Origin: Candidatus Methanomethylophilaceae archaeon
Lineage (GTDB): Archaea > Thermoplasmatota > Thermoplasmata > Methanomassiliicoccales > Methanomethylophilaceae
Length of the DNA: 64,000 nucleotides
Assembly: GCA_944320495.1 (NCBI GenBank)
Contig: CALUHR010000003.1
Location: 124,001-188,000, forward strand
Direction of reading: 5' to 3'
Of this stretch, positions 8,367-16,206 are shown piece by piece. The stretch's first letter is position 1. Each line of letters begins with the position of its first letter. A program made the translations under genes and the position numbers. The notes under the pieces are model-generated. The model did no database searches, was not told the origin of the DNA, and saw nothing but the letters and a program-made list of their open reading frames with translations.

Positions 8367-8801
8367 TCAGATGTCCCTGAAGAGCGTCGCGTACTGCATG
8401 CGCTCGGCGCCGAAGTACTCCTTGCAATACTCCGCCGTGGCCTCCGGAGGAAACTCCCTGCAGGAGAACACGTCTATGAACGCCCGGTCCGTGTCCTCGG
8501 CGAAGTGCCCTGCTATGCAGGACGTCTCGATCAGCTGCACCAGGGAGTAGCCCTCGACCTTCGGCTCCGCACCGAACCTGACGACGACGGGGTCTCCGAA
8601 GCGCTTCATCCTGATGTGATCCGCGAGGTCGATGGCGAACTGCCTGATGTAGTCGCCGTCGCAGATCTTCTGGTGGTCGCACCCGCCAAGATCAACGGCC
8701 ACGTGGAGACCCCAGTGGTTCTCATCGCCGTATTTCCTGATGGACTCCTCATCCGTGAGGAGTGGTCCCGAATAGGGGCTCATGCTGTACATGTCAAACA
8801 C
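8367..8801 (-). CDS. SpeD/AdoMet-decarboxylase-like protein with altered cleavage site
   Basis: A 144-residue protein resembling short class 1B S-adenosylmethionine decarboxylases. It has an early GLHVAVDLGGC strand, a central GYSLVQLIETSCIAGHF that aligns with the GVSGxxxxxESHxxxH processing region, and DVFSCREFPPEATAEYCKEYFG matching the DVFTCG segment. In classic enzymes a Glu-Ser bond self-cleaves to form the pyruvoyl cofactor. Here the Glu is followed by Thr-Ser, so normal processing is doubtful. The gene stands alone between a terminator and a divergent promoter. It could be a SpeD paralogue with a new activity or a non-catalytic relative; polyamine biosynthesis should not be assumed. 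Confidence 0.65.
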   Translation of the reverse strand: MFDMYSMSPYSGPLLTDEESIRKYGDENHWGLHVAVDLGGCDHQKICDGDYIRQFAIDLADHIRMKRFGDPVVVRFGAEPKVEGYSLVQLIETSCIAGHFAEDTDRAFIDVFSCREFPPEATAEYCKEYFGAERMQYATLFRDI

Positions 8802-8991
8802 CTGCGGTTTAACCGCGGATGGACGAACGGGGAACCCTACTTGAAACCGACCCTACCCCATGTCTCGTAAGAGATAATCGGAGGCCAGTGTTGTCTCCCA
8901 CGTGTCATCCGTTCGGTCCAGGAGACAGCCCGACGGACATCCCGCCGGGCGGGAGCGAACCGTAATATCGGGATATCCAGTTGACTATGGT

Positions 8992-10104
8992 ATGAATCCC
9001 CCGAAGGTCTACTACACATCCATGCGGTGCGAGGTCGGAGACAGCCTCCTGGACAAGCTGGAGAGACTGGTCCGCGCGGCCGGCATCGAGGACATCGACA
9101 TGGACCGCAAGTTCGTGGCCATCAAGACCCATTTCGGCGAGTACGGCAACCTCTCGTACCTCAGGCCGAACTACGCCAAGACCATAGCGGACATCGTGAA
9201 ACTCCAGGGGGGCATACCTTTCCTCACTGACTGCAACACCCTGTACGTGGGCAAGAGGAAGAACGCCATCGAGCACATGGACACCGCCAACCTCAACGGG
9301 TTCTCCCCGATGTCCACGGGATGCCAGATTGTGATCGCCGACGGCCTGAAGGGCGACGATGACGTCGAGATTCCCATCGACGGGGAGTACGTGAAGAACG
9401 CCAAGATCGGACGCGCCATCGCCGATTCCGACGTCATCATCACTCTCAGCCACTTCAAGTGCCACGAGCAGACCGGGTTCGGCGGCGCCCTCAAGAACCT
9501 GGCCATGGGGTGCGGATCCCGCAGGGGGAAGATGGAGATGCACTCCGCCGGGAAGCCGTGCGTCGATGCCGAGAAGTGCAGGGGCTGCGGGAAGTGCATG
9601 CAGTTCTGCGCCGCCGATGCCATAGAGATGGTCGACCGCAAGGCGGAGATCGTCGAGGACAGGTGCGTCGGGTGCGGGAGATGCGTGAGCGCCTGCCCGT
9701 TCGACGCCGTGGAGGCGTTCATGGACCAGAAGTTCGACATAGTGAACGCCAAGATCGTCGAGTACGCCATGGCCGCGACCAAGGGGAAGGAATGCTTCCA
9801 CATCAGCGTCATCTGCGACGTGTCCCCGTTCTGCGACTGCCACGGCGAGAACGACGTGCCAGTGGTTCCGGACGTGGGCATACTCGCATCCACGGACCCC
9901 GTGGCCCTCGACAGGGCGAGCGTCGATCTGGTGCAAAAGCAGCAGATCATTCCCGGGTCCCGCCTCTGGGACAACTGCAGCGGGAGGAGGCCATCGGACC
10001 TCCTGACGTGCAACCAGCCCGCCACCAACTGGATGTCCACCTTCGAGCACGCCGCAAAGATGGGATTCGGCAGCTCCGAGTACGAGCTCGTGGAAGTGAG
10101 ATGA
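8992..10104 (+). CDS. DUF362 protein with two [4Fe-4S] ferredoxin motifs
   Basis: A 370-residue iron-sulfur protein: DUF362 segments before and after (about 25-175 and 265-345) and a ferredoxin insert at about 185-245 with CRGCGKCMQFC and CVGCGRCVSACP. DUF362 proteins are common in anaerobes and methanogens, and their biochemical role is unknown. An upstream in-frame ATG at 8902 exists, but the start at 8992 (MNPPKVYYTSM) matches the family N-terminus better. The stop overlaps the next start by ATGA, pairing it with a PQ-loop membrane protein. Confidence 0.85.
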   Translation: MNPPKVYYTSMRCEVGDSLLDKLERLVRAAGIEDIDMDRKFVAIKTHFGEYGNLSYLRPNYAKTIADIVKLQGGIPFLTDCNTLYVGKRKNAIEHMDTANLNGFSPMSTGCQIVIADGLKGDDDVEIPIDGEYVKNAKIGRAIADSDVIITLSHFKCHEQTGFGGALKNLAMGCGSRRGKMEMHSAGKPCVDAEKCRGCGKCMQFCAADAIEMVDRKAEIVEDRCVGCGRCVSACPFDAVEAFMDQKFDIVNAKIVEYAMAATKGKECFHISVICDVSPFCDCHGENDVPVVPDVGILASTDPVALDRASVDLVQKQQIIPGSRLWDNCSGRRPSDLLTCNQPATNWMSTFEHAAKMGFGSSEYELVEVR

Positions 10105-10466
10105 TGGAGGCCATGATCTCGGACCTGTTCGAGATCCTGATGCTGCTCGGCTTCGCCGCAGCCTGGCCCTTCAACATCATCCGCGCATGGCGCGCCCGCA
10201 CCGCCGTCGGCACCAGCCCTTACTTCATGATCGTCATCGAGTTCGCATACCTCTGCGGCATGATCAGCAAGGCCGTCGTCGCCGACTGGTGGCCGGTGTT
10301 CCCGTTCTACGTGCTCGACTTCTGTCTCGTCGCGGTGGCCCTGATGATATACGTCAGGAACAGGCGGATGGATGCCGCCAAAGGCAGGCCGCGAGACGAG
10401 AAACGACAGTGCCAGCACATCGACGGGACGGAGGGGCCCCTTCGGGGCCCTATCCCCTCCCTTTAA
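10101..10466 (+). CDS. Small three-helix membrane protein, PQ-loop/SemiSWEET-like
   Basis: 121 residues with three hydrophobic helices (about 8-27, 41-61, 68-90). The AAAWPFNIIRAWR segment resembles the proline-containing PQ loop of SemiSWEET-type transporters. A solute-carrier role is possible but unproven. It is coupled to the DUF362 gene by ATGA. The last dozen codons are encoded by a GC hairpin (10432-10451) that looks like a terminator, so the original stop may have been lost and the C-terminus extended. Confidence 0.65.
   Translation: MMEAMISDLFEILMLLGFAAAWPFNIIRAWRARTAVGTSPYFMIVIEFAYLCGMISKAVVADWWPVFPFYVLDFCLVAVALMIYVRNRRMDAAKGRPRDEKRQCQHIDGTEGPLRGPIPSL
10432..10451 (+). terminator. 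GC hairpin inside the 3' end of the PQ-loop gene
   Basis: AGGGGCCCC-TTC-GGGGCCCT near-perfect stem followed by a C/T-rich run. It overlaps coding sequence of the preceding frame and is 41 bases before the Sel1 gene. Confidence 0.5.
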
Positions 10467-10492
10467 GTTCAGAAGCACGTTGACTACGCCCG

Positions 10493-12292
10493 ATGGAACC
10501 CATTGAGGATATCATATCCAAGGCCGAGGCAGGGGACGTGCAGTCCTGCTTCGAGCTTGGGCAGAGGTTCGCACTCGGCCAGGGCGTCGATGCGGACGAG
10601 TCTGCCGCCTTCGGTTGGTACGTCCGCGCAGCCAAAGGGGGTCATCCCGGGGCCCAGTTCGTCGTAGGCCACTGCCACGCCTACGGCCTGACGGTCCCAG
10701 CTGACCCTGCGGAGGGCTGCATGTGGATGTTCCGCGCATGCATGGAGGGCAACGCGGAGGCGCACAGATGGCTGTCCGACTATTACCAGTCGCACGAGAC
10801 GCCGAAAGACGGCGTCGTCTTCGAATACTTCAGGCAGAGGGCGGGCGCGGAGGATCCCGACGCGTCCTACGTTCTGGGCAGGCTGAAGGAGCTCGCCGTG
10901 GGCACGGAGTTCGACCCGGCGGGCGCTTTCGCGGATTACACCGCGGCCGCCGAGGCAGGTCACAACGCCGCGCGCTGCATGAGGGCCATCTGCGTCCTCA
11001 ACGGCATGGGCACCAGCCGCGACAGGAACCGCGGGGCCGCCATGCTCCAGGAGCAGGCCGAGGCGGGATACGCACCGGCCGCCGAGGAGCTCGGCAGGTG
11101 CTACGAGTACGGCTACGGAGTGGCCAGGGACCGCAGCAAGGCATTCGCGATCTACAGGGAGCTCGCCGATGCGGGAGACGCATCGGGAATGTACAACCTG
11201 GGAAGGGCGTACATGGACGGCATCGGCGTCGAGAAGGACGGACCGGCCGCATACGCATGGTACTCGGCAGCCGCCGGCAGGGGATCCATCTCCGCCGTGT
11301 ACGGGCTCGCCAGGTGCCACATCGGAGCCGTGGGGACCGAGAAGAACCGCGACCTGGGACTGAAGCTGCTCGAGGAGGCCGCCTCCTTCGGACAGACCGA
11401 CGCCATGGTCATGCTCGGACAGCTCAACGCCCGCGGCAAACAGGTCAAGAAGAACACCCAGCTCTCCGCTGCCTGGTTCAAGAGGGCCGCCGACCTGGGC
11501 GACGGATACGCCCAGCTGGTCACCGGCGACAACTACGCCAACGGCACCGGCCTCAAGAAGGACAACAAGATGGCCATCAGGTACTACCTGATGTCCGCCG
11601 CCCACGGCAACGACGTGGCCTGCTTCAACGTCGGCAACGCCTACGCCCTCGGACGCGGAGTCCCGAGGAACGACGAGCAGGCCTTCATCTGGCTCAACAG
11701 GGCCGCCGAGGACAACTACATGAAGGCCCAGTACTCCGTCGCGGAGGCCTACTCCAAGGGACGCGGAGTGAAGAAGGACCTCGCCAAGTCGTTCGCCATC
11801 CACAAGCAGCTCGCGGAGAACGGGTTCGCCAAGTCCCAGTACCATGTCGCCTACGGCTACATGGAGGGAGAGGGCACCGAGAAGGACCCTGCGACGGCCT
11901 ACGGATGGTTCGTCAAGGGAGCCGAGGGTGACGATCCAGTGTGCCTCTACTACGCCGGATACTGCTGCCAGAACGGCCTCGGTACCGAGAAGGACATGGA
12001 CAAGGCCGTCGAGTGGTACACCCGCGCGGCTCAGCTCGGACACATCATGTCCAGGGACATCGTCGAGCGCCTGACCGGAGAGAGGGTCCAGATCAAGGAG
12101 AAGGAGTCCCCGTTCCAGGCCTACCTCAGGTCCGCCGAGAAGGGAGACCCCGACGCCATGTTCATCGTCGGACGCTGCTACCAGGACGGAGTAGGCACCG
12201 AGAAGGACATGGACAAGGCCATGGAGTGGCTCAAGAAGGCCGCTGACAAGGGCAACGCCGCAGCCAAGAGGATGCTGCAGCCCAAGCAGTGA
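10493..12292 (+). CDS. Sel1-like (TPR) repeat protein
   Basis: 599 residues made almost entirely of Sel1-type repeats of about 36 residues, with the recurring pattern AxxxLGxxYxxGxGVxxDxxKAxxWYxxAA. At least a dozen units can be counted; strong examples are GRAYMDGIGVEKDGPAAYAW and GRCYQDGVGTEKDMDKAMEW. Sel1 proteins form solenoids that scaffold protein complexes, and no enzymatic residues are expected. No signal peptide or membrane helix is visible, so it is probably cytosolic. It is a single-gene unit with a terminator right after the stop. The partner is unknown. Confidence 0.9.
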   Translation: MEPIEDIISKAEAGDVQSCFELGQRFALGQGVDADESAAFGWYVRAAKGGHPGAQFVVGHCHAYGLTVPADPAEGCMWMFRACMEGNAEAHRWLSDYYQSHETPKDGVVFEYFRQRAGAEDPDASYVLGRLKELAVGTEFDPAGAFADYTAAAEAGHNAARCMRAICVLNGMGTSRDRNRGAAMLQEQAEAGYAPAAEELGRCYEYGYGVARDRSKAFAIYRELADAGDASGMYNLGRAYMDGIGVEKDGPAAYAWYSAAAGRGSISAVYGLARCHIGAVGTEKNRDLGLKLLEEAASFGQTDAMVMLGQLNARGKQVKKNTQLSAAWFKRAADLGDGYAQLVTGDNYANGTGLKKDNKMAIRYYLMSAAHGNDVACFNVGNAYALGRGVPRNDEQAFIWLNRAAEDNYMKAQYSVAEAYSKGRGVKKDLAKSFAIHKQLAENGFAKSQYHVAYGYMEGEGTEKDPATAYGWFVKGAEGDDPVCLYYAGYCCQNGLGTEKDMDKAVEWYTRAAQLGHIMSRDIVERLTGERVQIKEKESPFQAYLRSAEKGDPDAMFIVGRCYQDGVGTEKDMDKAMEWLKKAADKGNAAAKRMLQPKQ

Positions 12293-12302
12293 TGAAACTC
12301 CA

Positions 12303-12322
12303 GACGGGGGTCTGCCCCCGTC
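12303..12322 (+). terminator. Terminator after the Sel1 gene
   Basis: GACGGGGG-TCTG-CCCCCGTC perfect stem followed by ATCTTTCCACTTTT. Confidence 0.75.
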
Positions 12323-12411
12323 ATCTTTCCACTTTTACAGATACGGATGGGTTCATCCGGAAGAAGATGTGATCCGGGAGCCCCTCGCGGCGGCCCCCGA
12401 GGATGTTTGGT

Positions 12412-12516
12412 TCAGCTCCAGAGAGCCATGACGACGCCGACGGCCACGAGGATGACCAGGCTGATCGCGGGGAGCGCGTTGACGCACCTGTCCTGTTTGG
12501 AAATCTTGTGCTCCAT
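12412..12516 (-). CDS. 34-residue single-pass membrane microprotein
   Basis: Reading the minus strand from ATG at 12516 gives 34 residues. A charged start (MEHKISKQDRC) is followed by an uninterrupted hydrophobic helix (ALPAISLVILVAVGVVMALW) ending in Ser and TGA. The charge pattern and clean helix look like a genuine small membrane protein rather than chance. It lies alone in the gap between the Sel1 terminator and the phosphatase gene. I do not recognise a family. Confidence 0.5.
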   Translation of the reverse strand: MEHKISKQDRCVNALPAISLVILVAVGVVMALWS

Positions 12517-12588
12517 GGGGGCGAATCCACGTATTCTCTATAAAGTAAATCCCCAACCTAGATATCCGCGACCGCGATAACCCTGGCC

Positions 12589-13068
12589 GTGATCGGGAGA
12601 ATAAGAGTTATGTTCGTATGCTACGGCAACATATGCCGCAGCCCCATGGCCGAGTTCGTCTTCAGGGACCTGCTGTCCCGCGAGGGGCTCGCCGAGAGAT
12701 TCGTCGTCGCATCGTCCGGCACCAGCGGGGAGCACATAGGCGACCCTCCGGACCCGAGGACCGTGAGGGAGCTCTCGCTCCACGGGATCGGCGCCTCCGG
12801 GAAGACGTCCAGGAGGCTCCTGCGCTCGGACTTCCTGGACTACGACTACATCGTCTGCATGGACTCGTCCAACCTCGGATACGCCAACAGGGTCGCGCCC
12901 TACGAGAAGGTGGCCGAGATCTCCAAGCTCATGGACTTCGCCGGAGGTGGGGACGTGGCCGACCCGTACTACACGGGCGACTTCGGCAAGGCTTACCGCG
13001 ACATCCTCCGCGGATGCGAGGGGCTCCTTGAGCACATCAGGGCGCAGCATCCGGAGCTGGGCGCATGA
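12589..13068 (+). CDS. Low-molecular-weight protein-tyrosine phosphatase family
   Basis: 159 residues with the phosphate-binding loop CYGNICRS (CX5R) near the N-terminus and the general-acid motif DPYYTGDF near residue 125. The start is taken as GTG at 12589, because the ATG at 12610 would remove the first strand just before the P-loop. The Arg and Ser of the P-loop are intact, so catalysis is likely; arsenate reductases share the fold. The stop overlaps the thpR start (ATGA). Confidence 0.9.
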   Translation: MIGRIRVMFVCYGNICRSPMAEFVFRDLLSREGLAERFVVASSGTSGEHIGDPPDPRTVRELSLHGIGASGKTSRRLLRSDFLDYDYIVCMDSSNLGYANRVAPYEKVAEISKLMDFAGGGDVADPYYTGDFGKAYRDILRGCEGLLEHIRAQHPELGA

Positions 13069-13604
13069 TCAGGACCTTCGTGTCCATACCGGTCCCGGAC
13101 AACTCGGAGATGGATTCCCTCAGGAGGGAGCTCAGGGTCGCCGGCATCCGCCCCAGCCCTCCGGAGCAGACCCACATCACCCTGAGGTTCATCGGCGACG
13201 TCCAGGAGTCCAAGGTGAAGAGGATAGCGGCATGCGTCGAGCGCGCTTCTCAGGGCATCGCGCCCTTCGAGCTTCGCGTCTCCGGGATCGGTGCGTTCCC
13301 GAACGAGAACAGGCCATCGGTCATATGGCTGGGGGCCGAGCCCGCCGGCACACTCCGCACACTCGCGGACCGCCTAGCCGAGGAACTCAGGAAAGAGGGC
13401 ATCGGATTCGACGCGAAGCCCTTCAGGGCCCATGTCACCGTGGCAAGGTCCCGTGACGGGGACGTTCCCCTCAGGATCTTCGATTCCCATCGCGACACCC
13501 TGTTCTCAGAATCGCAGGTCCGGGAGATCCTCGTCATGAGGAGCGACCTCGGTCCGGGCGGGGCGAAGCACACCGTCCTGGCCCGCGTGCCACTCCTGAA
13601 ATGA
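13065..13604 (+). CDS. thpR: RNA 2',3'-cyclic phosphodiesterase ThpR (LigT family)
   Basis: 179 residues, the normal length for the 2H phosphoesterase ThpR, which opens 2',3'-cyclic phosphates on RNA and was originally assayed as a 2'-5' RNA ligase. Both catalytic HxT/V motifs are present: HITLRFIGD (about 44-52) and HVTVARSRD (about 125-133). It is translationally coupled to the upstream phosphatase gene; no shared pathway is evident. Confidence 0.9.
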   Translation: MIRTFVSIPVPDNSEMDSLRRELRVAGIRPSPPEQTHITLRFIGDVQESKVKRIAACVERASQGIAPFELRVSGIGAFPNENRPSVIWLGAEPAGTLRTLADRLAEELRKEGIGFDAKPFRAHVTVARSRDGDVPLRIFDSHRDTLFSESQVREILVMRSDLGPGGAKHTVLARVPLLK

Positions 13605-13622
13605 TTATACATATCTAAAATC

Positions 13623-13660
13623 GTGCATGTATACTTGCACTGACGTCTGCCCTTTAAATC
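13623..13660 (+). promoter_or_regulatory. Promoter of the pilin-like operon with an upstream palindrome
   Basis: An imperfect 18-base palindrome GTGCATGTATACTTGCAC (13623-13640) is followed 12 bases later by a TATA-like box (CTTTAAATC, about 13651-13659). Transcription would begin just before the ATG at 13691, so the palindrome sits where an archaeal operator or activator site would. Confidence 0.5.
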
Positions 13661-13690
13661 ACGTGTGAGCGAACCACCGTCCCGAGTGAC

Positions 13691-14152
13691 ATGCAACTCA
13701 GGAACGGAAAGGATGAATCGGGAGGCATAGAGGGCCTCCCGCTCCAGCTCATGATCATCATACTGGTGGCGACCATGGGGGCCGCCATACTCGTGGGCTG
13801 GATGGGGAACATAGAGGCGCCCCATTCGATAGGAGATGTCGATGTGGATCCGGACAGCGTCGAGGCCGGTGCCGACGGTACAATCGTCGAAGCCGTCACC
13901 ATCACCGTCACCGACCAGGACGGGAACCTGCTGGAGGGCGCGACAGTCGTCCTCGAGGGTCTCAACGTGAGAGTCTCCGACGACGACGGCTACGAGACCG
14001 CGTATCTCGTCACCGACTCGGAAGGCAAGGTGACGTTCAAAAACCTGAACGTCAGACAGCCTGGGAACACGTCCGTGGGATTCATAGACGTACTGGTGAC
14101 GAAGTCCGGATACGGCGAGAGCAGCGACTGCAGGATCACGGTGGTATTTTGA
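13691..14152 (+). CDS. Archaeal pilin-like secreted protein with Ig-like domain
   Basis: 153 residues. An N-terminal basic/acidic segment ends in a Gly-containing stretch (ESGGIEGLPLQ), followed by a hydrophobic helix (LMIIILVATMGAAILVGWMG, about 20-39), as in type IV pilin-like precursors processed by a prepilin peptidase. Residues about 45-153 form a beta-rich Big/Invasin-type domain (VEAVTITVTDQDGNLLEGATV). Probably a surface filament subunit or cell-surface adhesin. First of three overlapping genes of the same general design. Confidence 0.6.
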   Translation: MQLRNGKDESGGIEGLPLQLMIIILVATMGAAILVGWMGNIEAPHSIGDVDVDPDSVEAGADGTIVEAVTITVTDQDGNLLEGATVVLEGLNVRVSDDDGYETAYLVTDSEGKVTFKNLNVRQPGNTSVGFIDVLVTKSGYGESSDCRITVVF

Positions 14153-14571
14153 GGTCCGACGACCGCGGCGTGCTGGACATGCCGGTGAGGCTCGCGGTCG
14201 CCATCCTCATCATAGCCACTGTGACACCTGTACTGATGGGGATGGTCGGTACGGCCGAGGACGTCATGTCGTCATCGGAGGCGGAGGTCGAGGCCGACAG
14301 GCTCTGCGACGGCATTTCAAGGGCATACTACGGCGGCGAGGGTACGATGGTCTCCGTCGAGCTCTCGATCCCACCGGGACAAGCCCTGGAAATGGGCGGG
14401 GACGAGGAATACGTCATCCGCATCCTGGACGGCGGGAGGGAGATCGACAGGGTCTACATCGAGCGCCCCGCCGTCCCCGTGCTCGAACCGGTGAAGATCG
14501 CCGGTAGGACGGTCGTCACGATCCAGAGCGGCGTCTCCGATGGCGACTACGGGGTCTGGGTGTCCGCATGA
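14149..14571 (+). CDS. Pilin-like membrane-anchored protein
   Basis: 140 residues starting at TTG, which overlaps the preceding stop (TTGA). A short charged N-terminus (RSDDRGVLDMP) and a hydrophobic helix (VRLAVAILIIATVTPVLMGM) resemble archaeal type IV pilin accessory proteins. The rest is a small beta-rich domain of no named type. It is coupled on both sides to similar genes, so the three probably build one surface structure. Confidence 0.6.
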   Translation: MRSDDRGVLDMPVRLAVAILIIATVTPVLMGMVGTAEDVMSSSEAEVEADRLCDGISRAYYGGEGTMVSVELSIPPGQALEMGGDEEYVIRILDGGREIDRVYIERPAVPVLEPVKIAGRTVVTIQSGVSDGDYGVWVSA

Positions 14572-16112
14572 TCGAGTTCACCCTCTCCCGCGTCGTCATG
14601 TGCGTGTGCGGGATCGCGCTGCTCGCCGCCGTCACCGGGATTCTGGGCGCCGTCAACGACGATTCCGAGAACGGGATGATGGACGGGCTCGCCGAGTCGG
14701 TGGCGGACGTCCTGGATAGGTTCGAGGACTCTGAGACGGACGAGCTGACACTGCGCGGAGTGGAGCTGCTGCCGTCCGATGATCATGTCCTGACGGTGTC
14801 CGGACATGTCGTCACCATAACCTGCGGCGACAGGACGTCCAAGGCTGCCACGTCCTACGGCGGGGAGTTCGAGCTCCGCCGTTCGACCGCGGTCACGCTG
14901 TCGAGATCGGTTCCCGAAGGTCTCGGCGATGTGCCTGACGGCATCGGTGAACACGTCGATCTCCTCGGGCGTGTTGTATATGTACGTGGAGGCGCGGGCG
15001 CTGCCGTCGATCCCGCGGGAGACGTAGAAGGGATGTGCGCAGTGCATGCCGGAGCGGATCATCACGCCGGCCATGCTGTCGAGCATCATGCCGATGTCGT
15101 GGGCGCCGAGGCCGTCGATGTTGAACGAGAACACGCCTCCCCTCAGACGGGGCTCCTCGGGACCGACGACATGCAGGCCGCGGACATCCTCGAGGGACGA
15201 GCATATGCGCTCCATGAGCATGAGGTCCCACCTCTCGACCTCGTCCATGCCTATCTTCGACAGGTATTCCAAGGCCGCCTTGGTGCCGATGATGCCGGCG
15301 TAGTCCTGCAGACCCGCCTCGAACCTGTCCGGTATCGGGGCAAGGTTGACGGAGTCGTAGGTGGCCAGTCCGACGGTGCCGCCTCCGAGCTCCAGCGGGC
15401 GCATCCTCTCCAGGACCTCGCGCCTGCCGTACATCACGCCCATGCCGGACGGCCCGAGCATCTTGTGGACGGACATGCAGTAGACGTCCGCCCCAAGATC
15501 CTCGAGGTCTATCGGCATGTGCGGGGCGGCCTGGGCGCCGTCCACTATGACGATGGCACCGTAGTCGTGGGCGATCTCCGCGACCGCCTTCACCGGGACT
15601 GTGCATCCGGTGACGTTGCCCGCATGCTGAACGGAGACCACCTTCACATCATGGTCCATGCACCTGTGGAAAGATTCCAGGTCGAACGTGCCGTCGGCCC
15701 TCGACTTGGTCATGCGCCTCCTTATCCCCACCGTCTCCTGGAGACGGAGCCAGGGCACATGGTTGGAGTTGTGCTCGGTGTCGGTGGTGACCACCACATC
15801 CCCCCTCTTCAGCGGTACGCCGTATGCCGCCGTGTTGAGTGCGCCGGTGCAGTTGCGCGTGAACGCATAGCAGTCGGGATCCTTCGTGTGGAAGAAGCGG
15901 GCGAGGGTCTCGCGGGTCTCGTCGATGGCGATGGACACGCGTGTCGCCATGGAGTGGACGCTGCGGCCCCCGCAGGCGGGGTAGTCCTCGTAGTACTCGG
16001 TGATCGCACGTATGACGCTGTCCGGCCTGAGGGACTGGCATGCACTGTCCAGATAGATCCCCTTGCCCTTGCGGATGGTCGGGAAGTCCGCACGCACCGA
16101 GTCGACGTCCAT
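14547..16112 (-). CDS. SufS-like group II cysteine desulfurase
   Basis: PLP enzyme that abstracts sulfur from cysteine for Fe-S cluster or thiolation chemistry. The conserved part is about 395 residues: PLP Lys in SVHKMLGPSGMG, the DGAQAAPH aspartate region, and the mobile Cys loop RSGMHCAHPF typical of SufS/CsdA. The conserved sequence ends near base 14925, but the first in-frame stop is at 14547. The last 125 codons are therefore antisense to pilin-like genes and are probably not native. Start at 16112 (MDVDSVRADFP). Confidence 0.82.
   Translation of the reverse strand: MDVDSVRADFPTIRKGKGIYLDSACQSLRPDSVIRAITEYYEDYPACGGRSVHSMATRVSIAIDETRETLARFFHTKDPDCYAFTRNCTGALNTAAYGVPLKRGDVVVTTDTEHNSNHVPWLRLQETVGIRRRMTKSRADGTFDLESFHRCMDHDVKVVSVQHAGNVTGCTVPVKAVAEIAHDYGAIVIVDGAQAAPHMPIDLEDLGADVYCMSVHKMLGPSGMGVMYGRREVLERMRPLELGGGTVGLATYDSVNLAPIPDRFEAGLQDYAGIIGTKAALEYLSKIGMDEVERWDLMLMERICSSLEDVRGLHVVGPEEPRLRGGVFSFNIDGLGAHDIGMMLDSMAGVMIRSGMHCAHPFYVSRGIDGSARASTYIYNTPEEIDVFTDAVRHIAETFGNRSRQRDRGRTAELELPAVGRGSLGRPVAAGYGDDMSGHRQDMIIGRQQLHSAQCQLVRLRVLEPIQDVRHRLGEPVHHPVLGIVVDGAQNPGDGGEQRDPAHAHDDAGEGELDHADTQTP
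14568..14920 (+). CDS. Third pilin-like protein, 3' end unresolved
   Basis: Starts at ATG overlapping the previous stop (ATGA). The N-terminal helix (FTLSRVVMCVCGIALLAAVTG) and a small beta-rich domain (TLRGVELL to about TAVTLSRS) match its two neighbours in size. No stop follows: the frame stays open to 16283 only because it then runs antisense through the SufS-like gene. The end given is where the pilin-like character ceases, not an observed stop codon. Either the stop was lost at the convergent junction or a base is wrong there. Confidence 0.4.
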
Positions 16113-16206
16113 GACGGTACGATGGGCTTCGCCGTAATAAGACCTGGGTATGCGCCGGAGCGCGGAGTTCGCCATCTTTATAGTCGCGCCATCCATCATC
16201 TCGGAC

